In this document: piece by piece, positions 1 to 5,706 of the stretch
Position numbering within the stretch: the stretch's first letter is position 1
Layout: each line of letters starts with the position of its first letter
Assembly: GCA_036520835.1 (NCBI GenBank)
Contig: DATDIX010000178.1
Location: forward strand, 1 to 6,965
Direction of reading: 5' to 3'
DNA from: VBAT01 sp036520835
GTDB taxonomy: Bacteria > Bacteroidota > Bacteroidia > Chitinophagales > Chitinophagaceae
Length of the DNA stretch: 6,965 nucleotides
Made by a program: the position numbers and the translations under genes
Notes under the pieces: generated by a model
Databases searched by the model: none
What the model was told of the DNA's origin: nothing
What the model saw: only the letters and a program-made list of their open reading frames with translations

Positions 1-464
1 TACATAATGCTTTTGGCAACCGGCCGGAGTAATTTGGTCAGTTCCATATATACAAAATCACCGATGGGTGTTTCACCGCAGCCCTTTACCACCACCCGCT
101 TGTCGGCGAACTCGTTTATGTCGATCATTGAAAGATTCTTCAGGAAAATATTCTTGTGCAATTCCTTCTCGTCACCCATTACAATATCTTTTGCTACGGG
201 TTGCAAATAAGATGCGGCCAGCATATAGGCCCATACGGGGATAACGGCATCTGCAGAACAGGTAATGGCGATATGCTTATCCCTGTATTTTTCCCAATCA
301 TAGTTCTTCAGGGCCTCGCGGTAATCCTTCTCTTTTAATATCAGGCCCATGAACAGGAAATCCTTCAGGTCGAAAACGGCTGTTTCTCCTTTGGGATAAT
401 ACTTTTCGGGATCAAGAGTTATCAGCCCGCTTTCTGCTACCTTATTGATGATCGGGTCATTCAT
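1..464 (-). CDS. DUF2480 family protein (C-terminus cut off by window edge)
   Basis: The minus strand is open from an ATG at 464-462 to the left edge, giving 154 codons without a stop. The protein starts MNDPIINKVAESGLITLDPE and continues with a FDLKDFLFMGLILKEKDYRE segment, then ITCSADAVIPVWAYMLAASY, VVVKGCGETPIGDFVY and RPVAKSIM. I recognise these conserved blocks as the DUF2480 family, small soluble proteins known to me from Bacteroidota and usually about 165-170 residues long. Roughly 10-15 C-terminal residues should therefore lie outside the window. There is no signal peptide or membrane segment, so a cytosolic location is likely. The conserved Cys residues in TCSAD and KGCGE could bind metal or be catalytic, but that is speculation, and no biochemical function is known to me. 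The start is well placed, because the family normally begins with this INKVA..GLIT segment. A pair of terminator hairpins separates it from the upstream PPIase gene, so it is probably transcribed on its own. Confidence 0.9.
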   Translation of the reverse strand, partial: MNDPIINKVAESGLITLDPEKYYPKGETAVFDLKDFLFMGLILKEKDYREALKNYDWEKYRDKHIAITCSADAVIPVWAYMLAASYLQPVAKDIVMGDEKELHKNIFLKNLSMIDINEFADKRVVVKGCGETPIGDFVYMELTKLLRPVAKSIM

Positions 465-510
465 TTCAGATGTGTTATTTCCGCTGCTGCCGCCACTTCT
501 GCGGTCATTG

Positions 511-518
511 CAAAAATA
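511..518 (-). promoter_or_regulatory. Candidate -7 box for the DUF2480 gene
   Basis: On the minus strand this reads TATTTTTG, an exact match to the Bacteroidota -7 consensus TAnnTTTG, 46 bases upstream of the DUF2480 start codon. A good -33 TTTG is not present at the usual spacing; a TTG lies about 15 bases upstream. The box lies inside the T-rich tail of the terminator hairpin 531-551. The call is inference from consensus match and position. Confidence 0.4.
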
Positions 519-530
519 ACAATTAAAAGA

Positions 531-551
531 CGGCAAGGTTTGCTATTGCCG
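531..551 (-). terminator. Second (distal) terminator hairpin after the PPIase gene
   Basis: CGGCAA (531-536) and TTGCCG (546-551) form a 6-bp stem with a 9-nt loop. Read on the minus strand, the hairpin is followed by a T-rich stretch (TCTTTTAATTGTTATTTTT). It lies directly after the stronger hairpin 561-588 and could act as a backup terminator. It is weaker because the stem is short and the T-run is interrupted. Confidence 0.45.
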
Positions 552-560
552 TAAAAAGAA

Positions 561-588
561 GCAGCCGTTTCTTTTAGGAAACGGCTGC
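561..588 (-). terminator. Rho-independent terminator of the PPIase gene
   Basis: GCAGCCGTTTC (561-571) and GAAACGGCTGC (578-588) form a perfect 11-bp stem with a 6-nt loop. On the minus strand the stem is followed by TTCTTTTTAC, a typical U-tract. It starts 27 bases past the PPIase stop codon. On the plus strand there is no T-run after the stem, so the terminator acts on minus-strand transcripts. Confidence 0.85.
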
Positions 589-614
589 CGCAGTAGGTTT
601 TGGTACTAGTAGTT

Positions 615-2798
615 TTAGAAAAACTCGCTTCTTTTATCTTTTATGGTAGCTGATTTGCGCAGCGCTTCAACCGGGGTGCGATATGCCGATTGTTGTTCGG
701 CCTGTTGAACCCTCGTTTTTCTTTGTTCAACTACATTGGCATCAGCAACCGGTGTTGCCATGATATTGTTAACCCGTATCACATATACTCCGTTTACTCC
801 GTCAACCACCACAATTTTTCCTTTGTTTGCCGGGTTGAATGCAGCGCCGGTCACTTTTGGTTCACCCGAAAGAGACATGGCGGCTCCCGTTTGCTGACCA
901 CTCATGCGAAGGCTGTCAATTGTTTCAACAGGCTTATTACCCAAAGCTGCTGACGCGGCTTCAAGTGTAGCGGCTGTTCCGATCTTTTGTTTTAGTTTCT
1001 CTGCTACTTTTACTTTTTTTAACTCTGGTTCTGCCTGTAATCTTGCCTTAGCCACCGGCATTGTCCCTTCTTCGTTTATTTCCGTCACGATAGCTACTAC
1101 ATAATTGTCTCCTACTTTTTCCGGGTCAAGCACCTGCCCCAGTTTTGCTTTATATATATTTTTTACAAATGACCTTGATGTGCCCGGCAGGCCGTTAACC
1201 TGGTAGCTCATCGGCAGGATGTTTGTGGCGATCATTCTGTTGATGCCTTTTGCTTTCAGCTTTTCAATATTAGCATCAAATGATTTCTGGTCGCGGCTGT
1301 CCCCGGCAAATAAAGAAGCTTCGCTCTGTGCATTATTATCTGTTTCCTGGCTCACCTCAATAGGTTTTGAAACATAAGCAACCTTGTAAGCAGCCGAGTT
1401 TCCTTTTTGAGAAAGAATTTCAATATAGTGATATCCGAATTCTGTTTTTACCACTCCTTTTGCGCCAACCGGGTTTCCAAAAATAAAATCGTTGAACTCG
1501 GGCACCATTTTGCTGGCTGTTATTCTATCATAAATACCGCCTTTATACTTTCCCATTTGTGGATTTTCGCCTTCCGGATCGTCGTCAGAGAGTTTTAACA
1601 GGCTATCAAAACTAGATCCGCTGTTTATCGCCATTTGAATACTATCGGCTAATTTCTTTGCTGTTGCCGTGTCCCTTATGGGATAAGATTGGCCCGTTTG
1701 TGGGTCCCGTTTGAACAGCGAAACAAGAATATGTCGAACCTTAACGGTATCGGGCTGATATCTTACACCCATCATCTTTGCCAGCGAAAAAGATCCGCCA
1801 TCCAGATAAGGGCCGTATACAGCACCGACAGGTGTTTTAAATATTGAATCCTTTGCCGGTATCTGGATCATGGCGCCATTGATATAGCCGTCGTAATAGT
1901 TCTGTACACCCTGCAGCGCCAGGAATCTTTTTATATCTTTTGTTGTATCAAACTCGGGAATTAATCCCGCTACTTTGTCCCGGGCAGCGGCGCTGTCTGC
2001 GGCGCTGGGCAATGCGCTAAAGGTGACGAAAGAAATGCTGCGGCTTTCGTCCTGTTTAAACTCTTCTTTGCGTTTGCTGATATATTCTTCGATCTCTTTG
2101 TCACTTACTTTGATGCTGCTGTCAATATTGGCTGCATAATAATCCCTTACTAATGATATTGACGCCAGCTGGCTCCTGTCTGCATTTTCTTTTTCAATAA
2201 GCCACTTGGGTACATTAACGCTGTTACTGAACAACGACCTGTATTTCTCTCCCTGCCTGTTTGTTTCAAGATAAGTAATGTAAGCGATCAGTTGCTCCCT
2301 GTTAGCAAGCTGCTCTGCTGTTCCTTTTTTATTCTTCAACGCCCTGTCGATCTCCTGTTTTGCAAGCCTGGCATTGTAAAAACCCGTCGAATCAGTAAAC
2401 TGTCTCTTCAGGTCTTCGGGTGGGTTAGCCCCATATAATATATCTCCCATCTCGCCTTTTCCAACTTTAATGCCCAGCTTTTCCAGTTCGCTGTTTTGCA
2501 GCGACTGGTTTATCTCCTCGTTCCAGGCCGCTTCAACAGCTCTTTCCTGGAGCATGTCGCCGGTAGCGCCAAAACCCTGTTGCTGCATATAGTTTTTCTG
2601 CTGGTCAACTTTTTTCATAAAGTCGGTATACTCAACCGATCTTCCATTTACCTTTCCCACTGATGTAGAATTGCCGCCACGGAAAAGATTTCCGCCATTT
2701 TCGAAAGCAAGCATCACCACAAATATGATAAGGGCAATAGCGATAATGACCGCCATTAGTTTTGCATATTTCTCCTGAATACTCTGGATTACTGACAT
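615..2798 (-). CDS. ppiD: PpiD-like membrane-anchored peptidyl-prolyl cis-trans isomerase (parvulin/SurA-N)
   Basis: This 727-residue protein is a periplasmic foldase tethered to the inner membrane. It probably assists folding of exported and outer-membrane proteins by prolyl isomerisation and chaperone action. A short cytoplasmic N-terminus precedes one membrane helix at about residues 14-31 (LMAVIIAIALIIFVVMLAF). Next comes a SurA-N-like region with GKVNGRSVEYTDF at 48-60 and charged helices to about 250. The parvulin domain covers about 352-464. It begins with VRHILVS (His356), contains the acidic SDDDPEG at 404-410 and VPEFNDFIF at 432-440, and ends with TEFGYHYIEI (His457), matching the usual parvulin His...FG.H pattern. 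The C-terminal 260 residues resemble a further SurA/PpiD-type chaperone region. It is about 100 residues longer than the E. coli PpiD I know (around 623). The start MSVIQSIQEKYAK fits Bacteroidota homologues. A strong terminator follows, and 143 bases separate it from the peptidase gene, so it may be transcribed separately. Confidence 0.88.
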   Translation of the reverse strand: MSVIQSIQEKYAKLMAVIIAIALIIFVVMLAFENGGNLFRGGNSTSVGKVNGRSVEYTDFMKKVDQQKNYMQQQGFGATGDMLQERAVEAAWNEEINQSLQNSELEKLGIKVGKGEMGDILYGANPPEDLKRQFTDSTGFYNARLAKQEIDRALKNKKGTAEQLANREQLIAYITYLETNRQGEKYRSLFSNSVNVPKWLIEKENADRSQLASISLVRDYYAANIDSSIKVSDKEIEEYISKRKEEFKQDESRSISFVTFSALPSAADSAAARDKVAGLIPEFDTTKDIKRFLALQGVQNYYDGYINGAMIQIPAKDSIFKTPVGAVYGPYLDGGSFSLAKMMGVRYQPDTVKVRHILVSLFKRDPQTGQSYPIRDTATAKKLADSIQMAINSGSSFDSLLKLSDDDPEGENPQMGKYKGGIYDRITASKMVPEFNDFIFGNPVGAKGVVKTEFGYHYIEILSQKGNSAAYKVAYVSKPIEVSQETDNNAQSEASLFAGDSRDQKSFDANIEKLKAKGINRMIATNILPMSYQVNGLPGTSRSFVKNIYKAKLGQVLDPEKVGDNYVVAIVTEINEEGTMPVAKARLQAEPELKKVKVAEKLKQKIGTAATLEAASAALGNKPVETIDSLRMSGQQTGAAMSLSGEPKVTGAAFNPANKGKIVVVDGVNGVYVIRVNNIMATPVADANVVEQRKTRVQQAEQQSAYRTPVEALRKSATIKDKRSEFF

Positions 2799-2831
2799 AA
2801 TATTATATGTATGTTTTTAAAAAACGGATGG

Positions 2832-2839
2832 CAAAAATA
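2832..2839 (-). promoter_or_regulatory. Candidate -7 box for the PPIase gene
   Basis: The minus strand reads TATTTTTG, an exact TAnnTTTG match, 33 bases upstream of the PPIase ATG. The same octamer precedes the DUF2480 gene. I do not find a TTTG -33 box at the expected spacing, so the call rests on the -7 element alone. Confidence 0.4.
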
Positions 2840-2884
2840 GGGTATTTGGGGAAAAGTAGTGGGTAATTGTGGAATTAGTTGACT

Positions 2885-2921
2885 GGGAATTAGGTCTTTG
2901 TCAGGAAAACACCTAATTCCC
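2885..2921. repeat. Perfect 11-bp inverted repeat between peptidase and PPIase genes
   Basis: GGGAATTAGGT (2885-2895) and ACCTAATTCCC (2911-2921) are exact reverse complements around a 15-nt spacer. GGAATTAG occurs once more at 2871-2878. No T-run follows on either strand, so it is not a classical terminator. It lies 21 bases after the peptidase stop and upstream of the PPIase promoter candidate. It could be an mRNA-stabilising or attenuating hairpin, an operator, or one copy of a genome-wide intergenic repeat. Confidence 0.75.
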
Positions 2922-2941
2922 TTTATACCAATTGCTAACCC

Positions 2942-5110
2942 CTATTTCTTTTTGGGGTGAACCAGCTTCATTTCCTTTACCAGGTGGCCGGCGCCGGCAT
3001 ATTTGTCCACAATGAATAATACATAGCGGATATCCACCATAATATTCCGGCATATCGACGGGTCATAATTAATATCGCTCATCACCCCCTCCCAGGCCCG
3101 GTCAAAGTTCAGGCCCACCAAATTACCCCAGGCATCCAGCGCCGGGCTGCCGGAGTTGCCGCCCGTTGTATGATTGGTAGCAATAAAGCAAACGGGCATT
3201 TTTCCATCCTTTCCGTACTGGCCATAATCTTTATTCCTGTATAATGATTGTAGTTTCTTGGGCACGTCAAATTCATAATCGCCGGGAATATATTTTTCCA
3301 TGGCGCCGTCGAGATAGGTGTAAGGATCATACTTCACCCCGTCTCTTGCATTATATCCTTTTACATTACCATAGGTTACCCGCAATGTACTGTTGGCGTC
3401 AGGATAGAATTTCTTTTCTTTCATCACTTCCAGTTGGGCCCGCATATAGGTTCGCTGCAGTTGATTGATCCGGTTCTGAACCTCGCTCAGTTTTGGCGCC
3501 ACTTCCCTGTTATAGGCCGCCAGCAGATCATCATATAATATACTTACCCGGTTGGTCTTTGTTCTTTCCAAATAGTCGGCGGGGTTTTCTTCAAGCGATG
3601 ACAACACTTTGTTGCCGGCCGTATATTCCGCTCCGCCATAAATTTCATCGGTCAATATCTTAATGTCGTTATTGGATGCTTTTAACTGCTGGAGAAGCAA
3701 AGGAGATATTATTTTGCTGTCCTGGTCCTTTACATACATTTCCATTAATGTCTCAAACAGTTTCTTATCCACTGCAGGGCTCAGGTTCCTGTACAGTTCA
3801 GTAAGCGTGTCTTTTAGTTTTGCCAATCCCTGGGCATAATCTGTTTTACTGCCATTGTTCTTTATGTTCCGCATGGCATTGATGCGGCGGGCAACAGTAA
3901 ATATCTCGATCCGGCTGGTGGTCTCCAGGTAATAATCTCTTGCCCTGGCCAATGATTCTATTTCACGGTAAGCGGCCCCCAGTTCATTTAATAAATTACC
4001 ATACTCTGCTTTCCATTTCTTACTGGTATCTACTCTTTTCTGAAACACGGCTTCATAGAATTGTCTTTTCTCCACCGCACGGGTCCTTATTAAACCGGGT
4101 ATTTCGCCGCGCCATTTTTTCCAGGCATTGGATATGGTTGCATATTTCTTTGTGTACTGGATCTTTATTTGTTCGTCTTTGCGCATAAAGCCATCCATTA
4201 CAGCAAGCGTCTTATCCCTGATAGCGATCTTTACCGGGTTACCGGTTTCAATCGTTTGTTTAATGGCTTCACTGTGCATATACTCCATCGTCTTGCCGGG
4301 AAAACCAAAGACCATGGTAAAGTCTCCTTCTGCTACTCCGTCCAATGAAATAGCTAATGATCTTTTTGGCGTATAGGGTATATTATCCGCGGAATACTCG
4401 GCCGGTTTATTATCCTTGCCTGCATAGATGCGGAACATGGCAAAATCTCCCGTATGTCTTGGCCACATCCAGTTATCTGTGTCCTGTCCGAAATTACCAA
4501 TAGCAGAAGGTGGTGCACCCACCAGTCTTATATCTTTATATGTTTCTGTTACAAATAAATAATACTGGTTAGCCTCAAAGAAAGCTTTCACCGTTATTTC
4601 CTGGTAAGATTCCTTCTTCGCAGTATTTTTTATTTCATTGATATTCTTATCTACCGCAGATTGCCTTTCGTTTTCTGTCATGGATGCGGTAACCCCATTT
4701 AATATTTGCGTGGTCACATCTTCAATACGGACAATAAACGTAGCGTACAGTTTGGGGTTAGGAAGTTCTTCCGCATAATTCATTGCCCAGAACCCGTTCT
4801 TTATATAATTATGATCCATGCTTGAGTGTTGTTGCACATACTCCAGCCCGCAATGATGGTTGGTTAATAATAAACCTTTGGATGATATCACTTCACCGGT
4901 GCAGAACCCGCCAAAACTTACGATCGCATCCTTCAGGCTGCCTCGGTTCACATTATAGATATCCTTTGCGCTGATCTTCATCCCCAGGCTTTTCATTTCC
5001 TTTTCATTCAGCTTTTCCAATAGTAATGGCAGCCACATGCCTTCATTGGCAACAGCGAAGGAAGATATAAATACAAACAGGGTTATAAGCATTGACCGTA
5101 AGAAACGCAT
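2942..5110 (-). CDS. Secreted S46 family dipeptidyl-peptidase, DPP11-like (acidic P1)
   Basis: This 722-residue serine exopeptidase removes dipeptides from peptide N-termini, presumably in the periplasm, as part of peptide scavenging. A signal peptide is visible at 1-21, with likely cleavage in AVA|NEGMW. The chymotrypsin-like triad of family S46 is complete: His86 in TNHHCG, Asp222 in RHTGDF and Ser653 in GGNSGSP. The residues that hold the substrate amino group in characterised S46 enzymes are present too: Asn213, Trp214, Arg218, Asn328 and Asp670. Residues of about 275-570 form the helical insert typical of the family. The residue 18 after the catalytic serine is Arg671 (NFDRAWE). In DPP11 enzymes this position is Arg and gives Asp/Glu preference, whereas DPP7 has Gly, so I infer DPP11-type specificity. 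Length is normal for S46 (about 700-730). The start gives a clean signal peptide. The gene is the first on the minus strand left of the divergence region. Confidence 0.93.
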   Translation of the reverse strand: MRFLRSMLITLFVFISSFAVANEGMWLPLLLEKLNEKEMKSLGMKISAKDIYNVNRGSLKDAIVSFGGFCTGEVISSKGLLLTNHHCGLEYVQQHSSMDHNYIKNGFWAMNYAEELPNPKLYATFIVRIEDVTTQILNGVTASMTENERQSAVDKNINEIKNTAKKESYQEITVKAFFEANQYYLFVTETYKDIRLVGAPPSAIGNFGQDTDNWMWPRHTGDFAMFRIYAGKDNKPAEYSADNIPYTPKRSLAISLDGVAEGDFTMVFGFPGKTMEYMHSEAIKQTIETGNPVKIAIRDKTLAVMDGFMRKDEQIKIQYTKKYATISNAWKKWRGEIPGLIRTRAVEKRQFYEAVFQKRVDTSKKWKAEYGNLLNELGAAYREIESLARARDYYLETTSRIEIFTVARRINAMRNIKNNGSKTDYAQGLAKLKDTLTELYRNLSPAVDKKLFETLMEMYVKDQDSKIISPLLLQQLKASNNDIKILTDEIYGGAEYTAGNKVLSSLEENPADYLERTKTNRVSILYDDLLAAYNREVAPKLSEVQNRINQLQRTYMRAQLEVMKEKKFYPDANSTLRVTYGNVKGYNARDGVKYDPYTYLDGAMEKYIPGDYEFDVPKKLQSLYRNKDYGQYGKDGKMPVCFIATNHTTGGNSGSPALDAWGNLVGLNFDRAWEGVMSDINYDPSICRNIMVDIRYVLFIVDKYAGAGHLVKEMKLVHPKKK

Positions 5111-5128
5111 AGTAAAATTTTAAGGGTT

Positions 5129-5157
5129 TAAAATTACTGTATTTGAAATTAGCACAA
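5129..5157 (-). promoter_or_regulatory. Candidate promoter of the S46 peptidase gene
   Basis: On the minus strand GTTG (TTG core at 5157-5155) is followed after 18 bases by TAATTTTA (5136-5129). That is seven of eight to the Bacteroidota TAnnTTTG -7 box, with near-normal -33/-7 spacing. It leaves a very short leader before the ATG at 5110. This is weak evidence from consensus match only. Confidence 0.3.
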
Positions 5158-5229
5158 CTGCCCTTTTGTTTAGCCTTTCCTGTATTGTATTAAAACAAAA
5201 CACCATCACTTACAGGCCATGGTCCGACT

Positions 5230-5257
5230 ATTTCTGCACGAAAGGCTGTGCAGAAAT
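5230..5257. repeat. 10-bp inverted repeat carrying DnaA-box-like arms
   Basis: ATTTCTGCAC (5230-5239) and GTGCAGAAAT (5248-5257) are perfect reverse complements with an 8-nt loop. Each arm contains a TTCTGCAC core, so the repeat presents two facing DnaA-box-like sites, one of them a one-mismatch box. No T-run follows on either strand, so terminator function is unlikely. Confidence 0.75.
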
Positions 5258-5260
5258 CAT

Positions 5261-5273
5261 AATAGCTGTGAAT
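5261..5273 (+). repeat. 13-bp direct repeat, copy 1 (overlaps exact DnaA box)
   Basis: AATAGCTGTGAAT occurs here and again at 5511-5523, 250 bases apart. In this copy the following bases AA complete TGTGAATAA, the reverse complement of the perfect DnaA box TTATTCACA (5267-5275). A shortened relative, AGCTGTAAT, lies at 5571-5579 next to the AT-rich block. Confidence 0.7.
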
Positions 5274-5326
5274 AACCCGCCGTGAAACGTGAACATGAAA
5301 CTTCATTATTAGATACAAACCGATAA

Positions 5327-5349
5327 CCGGGGGTTGGTAACTACCCCGG
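5327..5349. repeat. GC-rich inverted repeat in the divergence region
   Basis: CCGGGG (5327-5332) and CCCCGG (5344-5349) form a 6-bp stem around an 11-nt loop. Two short perfect palindromes follow further right: ACCCGGGT at 5391-5398 and CCAGGCCTGG at 5463-5472. They stand out as GC-rich islands in an AT-rich spacer and could be protein-binding sites. No function can be assigned. Confidence 0.55.
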
Positions 5350-5510
5350 CTGTCCATAGATGACAGTTTATTCCACTTCCATTAACATACACCCGGGTAA
5401 TAAACTTATCCGACATTATCAAAAACCTGTTCTTCACAATTATGTTGAAAGAAAGCCACAAACCAGGCCTGGCTGCAAACAAACATGTGGATTACCCTGT
5501 TTTAATTGTG

Positions 5511-5523
5511 AATAGCTGTGAAT
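5511..5523 (+). repeat. 13-bp direct repeat, copy 2
   Basis: This is an exact second copy of AATAGCTGTGAAT. It overlaps the one-mismatch DnaA-like box 5507-5515 and the two-mismatch box 5517-5525. The two TGTGAAT cores lie 10 bases apart, about one helical turn, which would put bound proteins on the same face of the DNA. Confidence 0.7.
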
Positions 5524-5575
5524 TGATAACTTTGCTTTACCAATAAAAAGATAATTATCCACGAATCCACAGCTG

Positions 5576-5617
5576 TAATAATAATATACTCTTTTTTATA
5601 AAAATGTATTATTATTA
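5576..5617. repeat. AT-only inverted repeat of TAA/TTA triplets (candidate unwinding element)
   Basis: TAATAATAATA (5576-5586) and TATTATTATTA (5607-5617) are perfect 11-bp reverse complements around a 20-nt loop. The right run continues to 5620, giving four TTA triplets in a row (5609-5620). The stretch is almost free of G and C and starts 5 bases after the box at 5563-5571. Top-strand TTA triplets fit the DnaA-trio pattern (3'-AAT-5' on the other strand) reported for bacterial unwinding elements, although the gap to the nearest box is longer than usual. Confidence 0.6.
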
Positions 5618-5706
5618 TTAGAATTAGAAAAAGGGAAAAACGAAAATGTTTTTGAAAAACTGCGATGGTTGACCGAACATTGCCCTCGCTTTAAAAAACT
5701 GCCCGC

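Larger units (their letters stand above)
5230..5620. other. Candidate chromosomal replication origin (oriC): DnaA-box cluster plus AT-rich element
   Basis: This is the core of a 596-base gene-free region between the divergent peptidase and nadA genes. DnaA-box-like 9-mers against TTATNCACA, by position and strand: 5247-5255 minus TTCTGCACA, 5267-5275 minus TTATTCACA (exact), 5430-5438 plus TTCTTCACA, 5486-5494 minus TAATCCACA, 5507-5515 minus CTATTCACA, and 5555-5563 plus TTATCCACG. The five that are not exact each have one mismatch. Two-mismatch copies are at 5517-5525 minus and 5563-5571 plus. My rough estimate is that less than one such site would be expected by chance in this length. Right after the last boxes comes an AT-rich block (5 G/C in 55 bases, 5576-5630) with TTA/TAA triplet runs, as expected of a DNA unwinding element. 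Genes on both sides point outward, as is common at origins. No dnaA is visible, though dnaA need not adjoin oriC. A DnaA-regulated divergent promoter region is the main alternative. Confidence 0.6.

Noticed and set aside
3940..4376. Two overlapping plus-strand open frames antisense to the S46 peptidase.
   Set aside because: They mirror the well-supported peptidase frame; composition and lack of motifs indicate chance frames.
5277..5296. CGTGAAAC and CGTGAACA resembling halves of the ParB site parS (TGTTNCACGTGAAACA) next to the candidate origin.
   Set aside because: Only one half matches well; the left half has no palindromic partner, so it is not a usable parS by sequence.
5111..5706. A tRNA, small RNA or riboswitch upstream of nadA.
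   Set aside because: I find no tRNA-like cloverleaf and no recognisable NAD-related riboswitch pattern; the structure is better explained by DnaA-box-like repeats.
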